Source: Alphaproteobacteria bacterium (GTDB lineage: Bacteria > Pseudomonadota > Alphaproteobacteria > GCA-2731375). From it: 64,000 nt of DNA. Below the pieces are notes generated by a model. That model worked only from the letters and a program-made list of their open reading frames with translations, had not been told where the DNA came from and did no database searches. This document shows, piece after piece, positions 45,461-55,056 of the stretch. The first letter of the stretch is position 1, and every line of letters begins with the position of its first letter. A program made the translations under genes and the position numbers. The stretch covers positions 29,950 through 93,949 of the forward strand of contig JASLMY010000003.1 in NCBI GenBank assembly GCA_030746295.1, written 5' to 3'.

Positions 45461-46324
45461 TCAATCGCCCTGGTGATAGGGCCGGTCGCCGGCGATCAGC
45501 ACGCGGCGCATGGCGCGGCGCTGGCCCCGATAGTCGTTCAACGCCCGATGCTGGGTGCAGCGGTTGTCCCAAAGGGCGACCGAGCCCTGGCGCCAGCGGA
45601 AGCGACAGGTGAACTCGGGCCGTTCCAGGTGGTGGAAGAGGTAGTGGAGAAGCGGGCGGCTCTCGGCCTCGCTCATGTCCTGGAAGCGGACCGTCACCGC
45701 CTGGTTGACGAAGAGCGCGTCGCGCCCGGTCTCCGGGTGGGTGCGGACCACCGGGTGCGCGGCTCGCGTGCCGACGTCCGCCGCGCCGCTCGTCGCGTCG
45801 TCGTCGAGAAGCTGCATCGAGCCCACCCGGGCACGATCGAAATAGCCGGTATCGCGGTCGTCGTGCACGGCGGCGAGGCCGTCGAGCAGCCCTCTCAGGC
45901 CCGGCGAAAGGGTTTCGTAGGCGAGGTACATGTTGGCGAAGAGCGTATCGCCGCCCGCCGCCGGCACCTCCTGCGCATAGAGTACCGCCCCCATCATCGG
46001 CTGCTCGAGATACGTGAGGTCGGCGTGCCAGCCGCCGCCGAAGTTCTTTACGTCGGCCGGCTCCTTGACGATCTCGATGACTTCCGGGTGGTCCTCGACC
46101 GGGGCCACGTAAGGGTGGCGGTGCAGCCGGCCGAAACGCTGGCCAAACGCCTTCTGCGCCTCGATCGAGAGATCCTGGTCGTGGAAGAAGAGCACCAGAT
46201 GATCGAGCAATGCGCGGCGGATCTCGTCGAAGGTCTCGTCGTCCAAGGCCGCGAGATCGACGCCGCAGACCACGGCGCCGAGCGCGCCGGCGGTTCGAGC
46301 GACCTCGATGCGGCGATAGGACAT
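45461..46324 (-). CDS. TauD/TfdA family alpha-ketoglutarate-dependent dioxygenase
   Basis: 287 residues. The iron site is HAD in GGGWHADLTYLEQPM with the distal His in DNRCTQHRALNDY; the 2OG-binding Arg is in RRAMRRVLIAG. IEVARTAGALGAVVCGVDLA and FGRLHRHPYVAPVEDHPEV are typical of the family. Taurine, 2,4-D and alkyl sulfate enzymes all share this pattern, so the substrate is open. ATG 46324 (MSYRRIEV) is the likely start. Confidence 0.9.
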   Translation of the reverse strand: MSYRRIEVARTAGALGAVVCGVDLAALDDETFDEIRRALLDHLVLFFHDQDLSIEAQKAFGQRFGRLHRHPYVAPVEDHPEVIEIVKEPADVKNFGGGWHADLTYLEQPMMGAVLYAQEVPAAGGDTLFANMYLAYETLSPGLRGLLDGLAAVHDDRDTGYFDRARVGSMQLLDDDATSGAADVGTRAAHPVVRTHPETGRDALFVNQAVTVRFQDMSEAESRPLLHYLFHHLERPEFTCRFRWRQGSVALWDNRCTQHRALNDYRGQRRAMRRVLIAGDRPYHQGD

Positions 46325-46444
46325 GGCGGCGGCGCCTCGCTTCCCCGGTAGCCGATCTCGAAGCATAGCGGTGGCGAGGCGCGGCTTCCACTGTGCGTCG
46401 GTTGCCGCTACCTTCCGAGGCGGCGGCCGACAGCGGCATACGCA

Positions 46445-47152
46445 ATGAAAAGGTTCCGATCCGTGAGCGACGCCCCCTCCGACTTTCTCGGCCCCGGCCC
46501 GACGGTCGAGAGCGAAAGCCCCGAGGTCCGGGCCTTGGCGACGCGGGCGGCGGGGGATGCCGTCACCGACAAGGAACGCGCGATCCGTCTCTACTATGTC
46601 GTGCGCGACGAGATCCGCTACGACCCCTATACCTCGTCGGTCGAGGTCGAGGGCCTGAAGGCGACCCGCACGCTGGCGCTCGGCCGAGGCTGGTGCGTCT
46701 CCAAGGCGATCCTATTGGCCGCCGGCTGCCGCGCCCTCGGCGTTCCGGCCCGGCTCGGCTTCGCCGACGTGCGCAATCACCTGTCGACCGAGAAGATGCG
46801 CCAACGCATGCAGACCGACATCTTCTACTGGCACGGCTACACCTCGATCCATCTCGACGGGCGCTGGCTGAAGGCGACGCCGGCCTTCAACATCGAGCTC
46901 TGCCACAAGTTCGGGCTGGAGCCGCTGGAATTCGACGGCGCCGAGGACTCGATCTATCATCCGTTCGATGTCGCCGGAAACCGGCACATGGAGTACCTCG
47001 GCTACCGCGGTGAATTTGCCGAGCCGCCCTGCGGGGAGATGCGGGCGACCTTCCTCGAGCATTACCCCCACTGGCGCGACCGAAGCGATATTGCGACGGC
47101 GGACTTCGATGCCGAGGTGGCACGGGAGACGGCAGCGGGGACGCCGCACTGA
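46445..47152 (+). CDS. Transglutaminase-like family protein
   Basis: 235 residues. The papain-like core has Cys84 in LGRGWCVSKAILLAAGCRAL and His130 in YWHGYTSIHLDGRW. The usual catalytic Asp position reads KATPAFN, so the third residue of the triad is changed or supplied elsewhere, as in a branch of bacterial homologues. It probably acts as a cysteine peptidase on an unknown substrate. Divergent from the TauD-like gene. Confidence 0.85.
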   Translation: MKRFRSVSDAPSDFLGPGPTVESESPEVRALATRAAGDAVTDKERAIRLYYVVRDEIRYDPYTSSVEVEGLKATRTLALGRGWCVSKAILLAAGCRALGVPARLGFADVRNHLSTEKMRQRMQTDIFYWHGYTSIHLDGRWLKATPAFNIELCHKFGLEPLEFDGAEDSIYHPFDVAGNRHMEYLGYRGEFAEPPCGEMRATFLEHYPHWRDRSDIATADFDAEVARETAAGTPH

Positions 47153-47197
47153 TTCGAAACTGAAGCGCTTGCTTTCATCAACCAGGGGGAGGTTGCG

Positions 47198-47497
47198 ATG
47201 CGAATGATGCTGAGATGGACGGTTCCGGTCGAGCGGGGCAACGAGGCGGTCCGGGACGGGTCGCTGGCGGCGACCATCGAATCGCTGTTGGCGGGACTGG
47301 AGCCGGAAGCGGCCTACTTCTACTCCGAGGACGGCGAGCGGGCCGGCATGATCATCTTCGACATGGCTGATACGTCTCAGATCCCCCAAATCGCCGAGCC
47401 GCTGTTCGCGAACGCAGACGCAGCGGTCGAGTTCGTGCCGGTGATGAACGCGGACGACCTGAGGGCGGCGCTCGAGAAGGTCGCGGCCAAGGACTAG
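47198..47497 (+). CDS. Conserved hypothetical protein (small alpha/beta barrel-like)
   Basis: 99 residues (MLRWTVPVERGNEAVRDGSL, LAGLEPEAAYFYSEDGERAG, IIFDMADTSQIPQIAEPLF). The predicted strand-helix order resembles dimeric ferredoxin-like DUF3303/GYD proteins, but similarity is only general. A GGGGGAGG ribosome site supports ATG 47198. Confidence 0.65.
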   Translation: MRMMLRWTVPVERGNEAVRDGSLAATIESLLAGLEPEAAYFYSEDGERAGMIIFDMADTSQIPQIAEPLFANADAAVEFVPVMNADDLRAALEKVAAKD

Positions 47498-47575
47498 CTC
47501 CGACGTCGAGGCGACCCCTTCGGCGTTAGGCCCGGTGCCTCGGCGGCCATCGACACGACCGAATGGGGAGAACCA

Positions 47576-47660
47576 TGCGCAAGACATCGTTGCCGCTGGC
47601 GGCTGGCGCCGCCGGCCCGCAGTCGATGGCATCCCAACAGACCATGCCGGGAGGCGTCGG
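47576..47660 (+). pseudogene. Possible remnant: orphan start of an exported protein
   Basis: A GGGGAG ribosome site precedes ATG 47576, and the frame reads MRKTSLPLAAGAAGPQ, like the beginning of a signal peptide, then loses sense and runs into the 3' end of the LysR gene on the other strand. It could be the stub of a gene broken when the LysR/cytochrome module arrived. The evidence is weak. Confidence 0.25.
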
Positions 47661-48563
47661 TCAGACGACAGAAAGGCCCGATACGGCGCGTCCTTCGAAC
47701 AAGTCCGCATCCTTGCGGATCGCCTCTGCGAACCAGGTCAGAATCGAGCGTGCCTTGGTCGAGCCGATCATGTCCCTGTGCGTGGCCACCCAGATCGATG
47801 TCGTCAAGGAATCAGGGAAGACTTCGGCGCGCACCAGGTGCGGAGATCGGTCGCCCAGGCAACAGGGCAGCAAGGCCAGTCCCAAGCCCGTTTCCGCGAC
47901 GTCGCGCAAGCCGACGAAGGAATTCGACCTCAAGACGATGCTCGACTCCGGCAGGTTTTGCCTTTGCCAGTCGCCGACCGCAGTGGAGAGGATTGGCGAC
48001 GCCACGCCCAGCCATCTATGCGCGCGGCGGTCGCCAACCTGATTGCCTTCCAGGTAGTGCGGCGTGGCGTAGATGCGCATCGCCAAGTCGCAGGCACGCT
48101 CGCCCGCCAATTCCCCGGGCAGCGACGGTGCCGGGCGTACGGTGATGTCGGCATCGAGCCTGGAGAAATTGACGTAGTTGTTGGTGATGTTCAGCTCGAC
48201 GAGGACGCCGGGGTGCCGGGATTGAAAAGCAGCGACGTGATGCAGCAACCCCGAGGCGGCGATGCTGTCGGTCGTCGTGATGCGGATCGGTCCGTCGAGC
48301 TCCAATCCCTGCATCGCGATGGCCCGGTCGAGACCGTTCACTTGCTCCTCGATCGACCGCAGCAGCGTCAGCAAGTGGCGCGTCTTGGCTATCGGCGTGT
48401 AGCCCGAGCCCGTGCGCTCGAAGAGCTTCAACCCCTTTTTCTCCTCGAAGGCGGTGACGCGCCTCAGGACCGTCGAATGATTGACGCCGAGCGCCCGCGC
48501 GGCGCCGCTCAGGGTTCCCTCTTCCGCCACCTTCAAGACATAACGCAAGTCGTCCCAGGCCAT
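47661..48563 (-). CDS. LysR-family transcriptional regulator
   Basis: 300 residues. The N-terminal winged helix (MAWDDLRYVLKVAEEGTLSG, AARALGVNHSTVLRRVTAFE) is followed by the LysR substrate-binding domain (DGPIRITTTDSIAASGLL onward). ATG 48563 has GGAGAGAG upstream; GTG 48575 is an alternative. It is divergent from the cytochrome c'-like gene over 147 bp that holds repeated GTGC/GCAC half-sites, so it probably controls that gene and itself. Confidence 0.92.
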   Translation of the reverse strand: MAWDDLRYVLKVAEEGTLSGAARALGVNHSTVLRRVTAFEEKKGLKLFERTGSGYTPIAKTRHLLTLLRSIEEQVNGLDRAIAMQGLELDGPIRITTTDSIAASGLLHHVAAFQSRHPGVLVELNITNNYVNFSRLDADITVRPAPSLPGELAGERACDLAMRIYATPHYLEGNQVGDRRAHRWLGVASPILSTAVGDWQRQNLPESSIVLRSNSFVGLRDVAETGLGLALLPCCLGDRSPHLVRAEVFPDSLTTSIWVATHRDMIGSTKARSILTWFAEAIRKDADLFEGRAVSGLSVV

Positions 48564-48589
48564 TGCTCTCTCCAATCGGCCAAATCCAT

Positions 48590-48648
48590 TGTGCGATTCC
48601 GCACAGATCTATGTGCAAAATTGCTGAATAGCACGCGATTTTCGCACA
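48590..48648. promoter_or_regulatory. Array of GTGC/GCAC half-sites between LysR and cytochrome genes
   Basis: TGTGCG-ATTC-CGCACA (48590-48605) and GCACA-GATCTA-TGTGC (48601-48616) are overlapping perfect dyads. GCACGCG (48631) and CGCACA (48643-48648) continue the series. The first three half-sites are about 11 bp apart, that is on one face of the helix, as expected for a LysR tetramer. Confidence 0.6.
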
Positions 48649-48710
48649 GGATACATTCAGACCGCAAAGACCCGTCGATGGCGGGTATATGGGTAGGGAT
48701 GGAGAACGCG

Positions 48711-49187
48711 ATGTTGAGAACGATTGGGACTACGGCTCTGCTGCTCGCCGCCTTGGCAGCGCCGACGGCGGCCGTGACGGCAGGTGAGTTCGACAAGCCG
48801 GTGGCGGCCCGCAAAGCGGTGATGAAGCTCAACAGCTTCTACCTGGGCCAGCTCGGCGCCATGGCCAAGGGCAAGGTCGGCTATGACGCAGGCAAAGCCC
48901 AAAGGGCGGCGGACAGCCTGTTGGCCCTCGCCAAGCTCGACGCGAGCGCCATGTGGCCGGCGGGTTCGGGCAACGACATGCTCGGCGACGGCACGCGTGC
49001 CAAACCGGAGATCTGGGGCGCCAACTCCGATGTCGGCGCCAAGTCGAAAGACCTGGAAACGGCGGTCGAGGCGCTGGTCAAGGTGGCCGGCTCGGGCCTT
49101 GACGGTCTCGGCGGTGCGGTCAAGGCCGTCGGCAAGACCTGCGGCGGCTGTCACAAGCCCTACCGGGCGGAAAAGAAGAAGCAATAG
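48711..49187 (+). CDS. Cytochrome c'-like periplasmic protein
   Basis: 158 residues with a signal peptide (MLRTIGTTALLLAALAAPTAA, spanning about 25 residues). The helical mature part ends in TCGGCHKPYRAEKKKQ, a single CxxCH heme site close to the C-terminus, as in four-helix class II cytochromes c'. Such proteins bind NO or carry electrons. ATG 48711 follows GGAGAACGCG; ATG 48699 is possible. Divergent from the LysR gene. Confidence 0.87.
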   Translation: MLRTIGTTALLLAALAAPTAAVTAGEFDKPVAARKAVMKLNSFYLGQLGAMAKGKVGYDAGKAQRAADSLLALAKLDASAMWPAGSGNDMLGDGTRAKPEIWGANSDVGAKSKDLETAVEALVKVAGSGLDGLGGAVKAVGKTCGGCHKPYRAEKKKQ

Positions 49188-49229
49188 TCACGAACCGAGG
49201 CACGACGCTCGCCGAAAACGGAGAGAGAA

Positions 49230-50195
49230 ATGAACAACATCGTTGCCGCCGTTCTGGCCGCCGGCCTTGTCGCCTGCGCCGCCGCCGAGGTCTCGGCCCA
49301 AAACGTGAAGATCACGCCGCTCGGCGGCCAGGAGGGCGAGTTCTGCCGCCTCGACCGGGCGATGATCTTCGAGGACCCGGAAGGCACCCGGCTACTCTAC
49401 GATCCCGGCCGCACCGTTGCGGGGCCCGAGGATCCGCGGCTCGGCAAGATCGACGCGATCCTGGTCAGCCATGTGCACGGCGATCATGTCGGCGACCGAC
49501 ACACCAAAGCCGTCAACGCCGGCAGCTGTGCCAAGCCCGACTTCTCCGTCAAGGCGACGCCGAACTCGAACACCGTCAACATCGCGCTCGCCAAGGACGC
49601 CCGAATCGTCACCGGCAGCGAGATGCCGCGCTTCTTCGCCGGCAAGCTGAAGGCCGCCGGCGGCAACCCGAAGAATTCGCAGCTGGTGCGATTTGGCGCC
49701 TCGCGCAAGGTCGGCGGCGTCACCGTCACCACCGTGCCGGCCGTACACAGCAACGGCCTCTCGCCCGCCTTCATCGGCGGGACGCTCGCCGAGCAGATGC
49801 AGGCCGCCGGCATCACCGCCTATGTTGGGCCGCCGACCGGCTATGTGCTGACCTTCTCCAACGGCCTCGTCGCCTATCTCTCGGGCGATACCGGCATCAC
49901 GGCGGAGCAGGAGCTCGTGGTCCGCGGCCACTACCAGGCCAAGCTGGCGGTGATGAACATCGGCGACGTCTTCACCACCGGCCCGACGGAGGCGGCCTAC
50001 GTCATCAACGAGCTCGTCCGGCCGGCCTCGGTGATCGCCTCGCACGCCAACGAGGAAGCGACGCGGGGCGGCAAGGTGCTGCCAGGGACCCGGACCGAGA
50101 CCTTCATCGAGGCGGTCAAGGTGCCGGTGCACCTGCCGCTCAGCGGGCGAACCATAGCGTTCGACCGTGGCGGCAACTGCGTCTCCGGCTGCTAA
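49230..50195 (+). CDS. Exported MBL-fold metallo-hydrolase
   Basis: 321 residues with an N-terminal signal (MNNIVAAVLAAGLVACAAAE, cleavage near VSA/QN). The metallo-beta-lactamase zinc motif is SHVHGDHVGD; later VPAVHSNGL and YLSGDTGITAEQE supply other ligands. The fold of UlaG/RomA-like hydrolases fits. Substrate unknown. It lies 42 bp after the cytochrome gene and may be in its operon. Ribosome site GGAGAGAG. Confidence 0.88.
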   Translation: MNNIVAAVLAAGLVACAAAEVSAQNVKITPLGGQEGEFCRLDRAMIFEDPEGTRLLYDPGRTVAGPEDPRLGKIDAILVSHVHGDHVGDRHTKAVNAGSCAKPDFSVKATPNSNTVNIALAKDARIVTGSEMPRFFAGKLKAAGGNPKNSQLVRFGASRKVGGVTVTTVPAVHSNGLSPAFIGGTLAEQMQAAGITAYVGPPTGYVLTFSNGLVAYLSGDTGITAEQELVVRGHYQAKLAVMNIGDVFTTGPTEAAYVINELVRPASVIASHANEEATRGGKVLPGTRTETFIEAVKVPVHLPLSGRTIAFDRGGNCVSGC

Positions 50196-50209
50196 GCAAC
50201 GACGGCGAT

Positions 50210-50983
50210 TCAGCGGCCCTTGAAGACGGGCGAGCGCTTCTCGACGAAGGCCTGCATCGCCTCCTTGGAATCCTCGTAGCCGGAAAGCTCGGCGGTCATG
50301 TTCTGCTCGAAACGGTAGCCGTCGCGCAGGCTCATCTCCTCGATGGTGTTCAGCGCGTGCTTGGCGAGGCGGATCGCGACCGGGCTCTTGGCCGCGACCT
50401 CGGCCGCCATCTCCATCGCCGTCGCCATCAGCTCTGGCCCCGGCACGCAGGCCTCGACGATGCCGAGACGAAGCAGCTCCGGCCCCGACACGCGGTAACC
50501 GGTCAGCATCATCCGTCGGGTCCTGGAATGGCCAAAGAGGCGCATGGTGTGACGGCCGCCGCCCAAGAGACCGACGTTGATCTCGGGCAGGCCGAGGCTC
50601 GCTTCTTCCGCTGCCAGCAGAATGTCGCAGGAGGCGGCGACGGCAAGACCGGCGCCCAGTGCGGGCCCGTTGATGGCGCCGATCACCGGCTTCTTGCATT
50701 CCATGATGGCATGAAAGCACTCCCGGGCCCGGCGGTTGTGGCCCCAGCCCTCGCCCGGGCCGCGCTCGACACCGACCCGGGCCTTGATGTCGGCACCGGC
50801 GGAGAAGACCTTGCCGGCCCCGGTCAGCACCGCGACACGGACCTCGTCCTCGTCGCTCAGGCGGTCGAAGGTCGCCATCATCGCCTCGTGGAAACGCTGG
50901 TCCTGGGCGTTGACCGGGGGGTTGTCCATGGTTACGACCGCGATGTGGTCGACAATCTCGCAGCGAACGATCTCCGTCGGCAT
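50210..50983 (-). CDS. Enoyl-CoA hydratase/isomerase family protein
   Basis: 257-residue crotonase-fold protein. AVLTGAGKVFSAGADIKARV is the first oxyanion-hole segment and GAINGPALGAGLAVAASCDI the second. LGLPEINVGLLGGGRHTMRL has the Glu of the first catalytic position. The insertion RVGVERGPGEGWG differs from classical FadB-type hydratases, so the exact acyl-CoA reaction is open. ATG 50983 (MPTEIVRCEIVD) is the start. Confidence 0.9.
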   Translation of the reverse strand: MPTEIVRCEIVDHIAVVTMDNPPVNAQDQRFHEAMMATFDRLSDEDEVRVAVLTGAGKVFSAGADIKARVGVERGPGEGWGHNRRARECFHAIMECKKPVIGAINGPALGAGLAVAASCDILLAAEEASLGLPEINVGLLGGGRHTMRLFGHSRTRRMMLTGYRVSGPELLRLGIVEACVPGPELMATAMEMAAEVAAKSPVAIRLAKHALNTIEEMSLRDGYRFEQNMTAELSGYEDSKEAMQAFVEKRSPVFKGR

Positions 50984-51187
50984 GAGGGGGGTCCTTCCTG
51001 GGTCGGCAGCGCTCGGCAACAGGCGCCATAGTGGGATGCCGCCCGGCCGGAGACAAGCGCCCGGCTGGACCCGGCATGCCCCTTGAGGTAGATCAATGTA
51101 GAGATGGCGAGGGCCGTGCGAGGCTCGGACCAAGTAAGGGCGGCCGGCCGAGGCGCCGCCACCGCCGCGTCAAGGAAAGGGAAGAGC

Positions 51188-51868
51188 ATGGAAGCGCAAG
51201 ACATCATGACCCGCAACGTCGTGACCGTGGGACCGGACGCCACTGTCCGGGAGATCGCCCAGTTGCTCGTCGACAAGCACGTCAGCGCGGCCCCCGTCGT
51301 CGAGGCGGACGGGACGCTTCTCGGCATCGTCAGCGAAGGCGATCTGGTGCGCCGGCCGGAGATCGCCGGTGAGCGGCGGCCGTCGTGGTGGCTGGCGATG
51401 ATCTCGGACCCCGGCGACCGGGCCGCGGACTATGTCAAGACCCACGCCCAGCACGCGGCCGAGATCATGACCAAGAACGTGGCCACGGTGAACGAGGACA
51501 CTTCCGTGGCCGAGATCGCCCAACTGCTGGAATCGCGCCGCATCAAGCGGGTGCCGGTACTGTCCGACGGCAAGCTCGTCGGCATCGTCGCCCGCGCCGA
51601 CCTGCTGCGCGCCTTGGCGGTCAGGCCGCCGGCGCCGGCGCCGGAGCGCCAGGACGACCGCGCCATTCAAGAGCAACTGCAAAAGGTCCTCGAGGAACAG
51701 CGCTGGGAATCCTCGCTCCTCAACGTCGTCGTCGAGGACGGCGTCGTGCACCTGTGGGGCATGGTCGAGCGCAACGAGACCCGCGAGGCCTTGAAGATCG
51801 CGGCCGAGAACATCACGGGCGTCAAGTCGGTGGAGGTCCACTTCACGAAACCGCCGACCTGGGCCTGA
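51188..51868 (+). CDS. CBS-pair plus BON domain protein
   Basis: 226 residues. The two CBS motifs are [20 protein letters not shown] and [20 protein letters not shown], and a C-terminal BON domain spans about 155-226 ([39 protein letters not shown]). CBS pairs bind adenine nucleotides; BON domains bind lipid or membrane. There is no signal peptide, so it is probably cytoplasmic. A GGAAAGGGAAG ribosome site precedes ATG 51188. It is upstream of the ABC export genes. Confidence 0.9.
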   Translation: MEAQDIMTRNVVTVGPDATVREIAQLLVDKHVSAAPVVEADGTLLGIVSEGDLVRRPEIAGERRPSWWLAMISDPGDRAADYVKTHAQHAAEIMTKNVATVNEDTSVAEIAQLLESRRIKRVPVLSDGKLVGIVARADLLRALAVRPPAPAPERQDDRAIQEQLQKVLEEQRWESSLLNVVVEDGVVHLWGMVERNETREALKIAAENITGVKSVEVHFTKPPTWA

Positions 51869-51948
51869 GCAAGCGTCCCGGGGCCGCGCCCGAGCCGGCG
51901 GCGCGGCCCGACGTTTTGGGCGTCGGGCGGCCCCCGAGGAAAGTGGCC

Positions 51949-52680
51949 ATGTCCGAGCGCGCCACCGAGACAAGCTCGCTGCCGGCCTATCGCACCGTCG
52001 GGCTTTCCAAGCGCTACGTAACCGGCGAGGTCACGGTCGATGCGCTGCGCGGCGTCGACCTGGAAATCGCCGCCGGCGAGATCGTGGTGCTGCTCGGCCC
52101 CTCGGGCAGCGGCAAGTCGACCTTCCTCAACATCATCGGCGGTCTCGACCAGGCCAGCAGCGGCCAGGTCCATTTCTTCGACACCGACCTCACCGCGATG
52201 AACGACGCTGCGCTGACCCGCTTTCGCCGCGACCACGTCGGCTTCGTCTTCCAGTTCTACAACCTGATCCCCAGCCTGAGCGCGGCCGAGAACGTCGCCC
52301 TCGTCACCGAGATCGCGCCGCGTCCGCTGGCCCCGGAGGCCGCCCTGGAGCTGGTCGGACTCGGCCCCCGCAAGGACCACTTCCCGGCCCAGCTCTCGGG
52401 CGGCGAACAACAGCGGGTGGCGGTAGCGCGCGCGGTGGCCAAGCAGCCCGAGGTCCTGCTCTGCGACGAGCCGACGGGGGCGCTCGACAGCGAGACCGGC
52501 ATCCTGGTGCTGGCGGCAATCGCGCGGGTCAACGCCGAGCTCGCCACCACCACGATCCTGATCACCCACAACGCCGCCATCGCCGCCATGGCCGACCGCG
52601 TGATCTCCTTCGCCGACGGACAAATTGCCCATATCGAGAAGAACCTCGACAAGCAGCCGGCCGAGAGCCTGCACTGGTAG
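51949..52680 (+). CDS. ABC transporter ATP-binding protein (LolD/MacB-like)
   Basis: 243 residues. Walker [11 protein letters not shown]-loop [18 protein letters not shown], signature [14 protein letters not shown] and Walker [12 protein letters not shown] place it with LolD/MacB/DevA ATPases. These drive mechanotransmission, not classical uptake. The FtsX-type permease gene begins 6 bp downstream. ATG 51949 ([11 protein letters not shown]) is chosen. Confidence 0.93.
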   Translation: MSERATETSSLPAYRTVGLSKRYVTGEVTVDALRGVDLEIAAGEIVVLLGPSGSGKSTFLNIIGGLDQASSGQVHFFDTDLTAMNDAALTRFRRDHVGFVFQFYNLIPSLSAAENVALVTEIAPRPLAPEAALELVGLGPRKDHFPAQLSGGEQQRVAVARAVAKQPEVLLCDEPTGALDSETGILVLAAIARVNAELATTTILITHNAAIAAMADRVISFADGQIAHIEKNLDKQPAESLHW

Positions 52681-52686
52681 GGCCCG

Positions 52687-55050
52687 ATGGCGATGCTCGA
52701 CCGCAAGCTCAGGCGTGACCTCTGGCGCATCAAGATTCAAGCCTTGGCAATCGCGCTCGTCATCGGCGCCGGCGTCGCCGTCTTCGTGATGGCCTTCGGA
52801 ACCCTCAACTCGATCGAGGAGACACGCGCCGCCTATTACGAGCGGGCCCGCTTCGCCGACATCTTCGCATTTGTAAAGCGGGCGCCCGAGGTCCTGGCCC
52901 GACGGCTGGCGCGAATCCCGGGGGTGCGCCGGGTCGAGAGCCGAATCGTCCATGGCGTCACCCTCGACGTTCCGGGAATGGCGGCACCGGCGCTCGGCCG
53001 CTTGGTCTCGCTGCCGCCTCGGGGACGGCCGCTCTTGAACGACGTCACCCTCCGCCAAGGCCGGATGCCGGCCGTCGGCCGTAGCCTGGAAGCGGTCGTC
53101 AACGAGGCCTTTGCCGAGGCGCACGGATTCGGGCCGGGCGAACATGTCTTCGCGGTCATGAACGGCAAGCGCCGCCGTCTCACCATCGTCGGTATCGTGC
53201 TCTCGCCCGAATACGCCTATGCGATCGCGCCCGGCGACTGGATCCCGGACAACAAGCGCTACGGCGTCTTCTGGCTGCCGCGCGAGACCCTGGCCGCGGC
53301 CTTCGACCTCGACGGCGCCTTCAACGACATCACCGTCAGCCTCGAGGCGGGGGCCATCGAGGCCGAGGTGATCGAGACGCTCGACCGCCTATTGGAGCCC
53401 TATGGCGGGACCGGCGCCTACGGTCGCGACGAGCAGCAGTCCAACTGGTATCTGAACGGCGAGATCAAGCAGCTCCAAGGTACGAGCATTGTGGTGCCGC
53501 CGATCTTCCTCGCCGTGGCGGCGTTCCTGCTCAACATCGTGGTCTCGCGGCTGATCCAGACCGAGCGCGAGGCGATCGGCCTCTTGAAAGCCTTCGGCTA
53601 TACAAATACGGCCGTCGGTTCGCACTACCTGAAGCTGGTGCTGGCAATGACCGTCCTGGGCGTGGCTCTCGGCTGTCTCGGCGGTGCCTGGCTCGGCCGC
53701 GGCCTCACCGAGATCTACACCGAATACTTCCGCTTTCCCTTCCTGCAGTACGAGCCCGGGCTACCGGTCTTCGCGATCTCCGTCCTGGTCAGCATCGCGG
53801 CCGCCGTGGCAGGGACCATCGGCGCCGTGCTCGGCGCCGCCAGGCTGCCGCCGGCGGTGGCGATGGCGCCGGCGCCGCCGCCGCTCTATCACCGCAGCGC
53901 CTTCGAGCCGGCCGTCTTGTTGCGTCTGCTGGCCCAGACCAGCCGGATGATCCTGCGCCAGACCATACGCTGGCCGCTCAGGGCGGCGCTGACGACGCTC
54001 GGTATCTCTCTCGCCGTCACCATTCTGATCGGCGCCTCCTACATGATCGACGCGATCGAGCATCTGATCGAGATGCAATTCCATCACGCCCAGCGCCAGG
54101 ACATGACCCTCGCGCTGGTGGAGCCGCGGGCCGGCCGGGCCGTGCACGACGTGGCCCGGCTGCCGGGCGTGCTGGCGGTCGAATCCTTCCGTGCGGTGCC
54201 GGCGAGGCTGCGCTTCCAACATCGCGACAAGCGGGTGGCTATCACCGGCATCGCGCCGAGCGGCGACCTCAACCGGCTCTTGGACGTGTCGTTCAGGCCC
54301 GTTCTGCCGGCACTGGAGGGCCTGACCCTCTCGACCAAGCTGGCCGAGATCCTGGGCGCGACCACGGGCGATGTCGTCGTCGTCGAGGTCCTGGAAGGCC
54401 GCCGGCCGGTGCGACGCCTCCGGGTCGAGGCCCTGGTGGAGGAGTATTTCGGCGCCAATGCCTATATGGACCTGGCGGCCCTCAACCGATTGATGGACGA
54501 GGGGCCGGCGATTTCGGGAGCTCATCTCAGGACCGATCCACGCGAGCAGGCGGCGCTCTACGCCGACCTCAAGGCCACACCGGCGGTGGCCGGCATCGGC
54601 ATGCTGACCGAGATGTTGCGGAACTTTCGTGAGGAGCTGGCGGAACACCTGCTCCTGATGACCTTTATCAACACCCTCTTCGCCTGCTCGATCGCCTTCG
54701 GCGTGGTCTACAACAGCACCCGGATCGCGCTGTCGGAGCGTGCCCGCGAGCTCGCCACGCTCAGGGTGCTGGGCTTCACGCGGGCCGAGGTGGCCTATGT
54801 CCTGCTCGGCCAGATCGCGCTCTTCACGGCACTCGCCATCCCGCTCGGCTGCGTTCTGGGCTACGGTCTCGCCTGGCTTTCGTCGACCGCGTTCGACACC
54901 GAGCTCTACCGCATTCCCCTGATCGTCCTGCCCGCGACCTATGGGCTCGCTGGCCTGGTGGTCGGCGTGGCCGCCCTCGTTTCCGCCGTCCTGGTGGCTT
55001 GGCGCGTCGCCCGGCTGGACCTGGTCAGGACGCTGAAGACCCGGGAGTAG
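52687..55050 (+). CDS. FtsX-type ABC transporter permease (two FtsX domains)
   Basis: 787 residues. An N-terminal membrane helix (IQALAIALVIGAGVAVFVMA) and a large periplasmic domain precede three helices (LAVAAFLLNIVVSRLIQ, LVLAMTVLGVALGCLG, FAISVLVSIAAAVAGT). A second copy (LRAALTTLGISLAVTILIG, then LLMTFINTLFACSIAFGVVY onward) repeats the arrangement, so one chain carries eight helices, as in DevC/LolE-like double permeases. Partner of the ATPase upstream and the HlyD-like adaptor downstream. Confidence 0.92.
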   Translation: MAMLDRKLRRDLWRIKIQALAIALVIGAGVAVFVMAFGTLNSIEETRAAYYERARFADIFAFVKRAPEVLARRLARIPGVRRVESRIVHGVTLDVPGMAAPALGRLVSLPPRGRPLLNDVTLRQGRMPAVGRSLEAVVNEAFAEAHGFGPGEHVFAVMNGKRRRLTIVGIVLSPEYAYAIAPGDWIPDNKRYGVFWLPRETLAAAFDLDGAFNDITVSLEAGAIEAEVIETLDRLLEPYGGTGAYGRDEQQSNWYLNGEIKQLQGTSIVVPPIFLAVAAFLLNIVVSRLIQTEREAIGLLKAFGYTNTAVGSHYLKLVLAMTVLGVALGCLGGAWLGRGLTEIYTEYFRFPFLQYEPGLPVFAISVLVSIAAAVAGTIGAVLGAARLPPAVAMAPAPPPLYHRSAFEPAVLLRLLAQTSRMILRQTIRWPLRAALTTLGISLAVTILIGASYMIDAIEHLIEMQFHHAQRQDMTLALVEPRAGRAVHDVARLPGVLAVESFRAVPARLRFQHRDKRVAITGIAPSGDLNRLLDVSFRPVLPALEGLTLSTKLAEILGATTGDVVVVEVLEGRRPVRRLRVEALVEEYFGANAYMDLAALNRLMDEGPAISGAHLRTDPREQAALYADLKATPAVAGIGMLTEMLRNFREELAEHLLLMTFINTLFACSIAFGVVYNSTRIALSERARELATLRVLGFTRAEVAYVLLGQIALFTALAIPLGCVLGYGLAWLSSTAFDTELYRIPLIVLPATYGLAGLVVGVAALVSAVLVAWRVARLDLVRTLKTRE

Positions 55051-55056
55051 TGAAAG

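Noticed and set aside
47535..49187. 550-codon frame running through the LysR antisense strand into the cytochrome c' gene
   Set aside because: Only the last 158 codons are coding (signal peptide and heme site). The rest is a chance extension through an antisense region.
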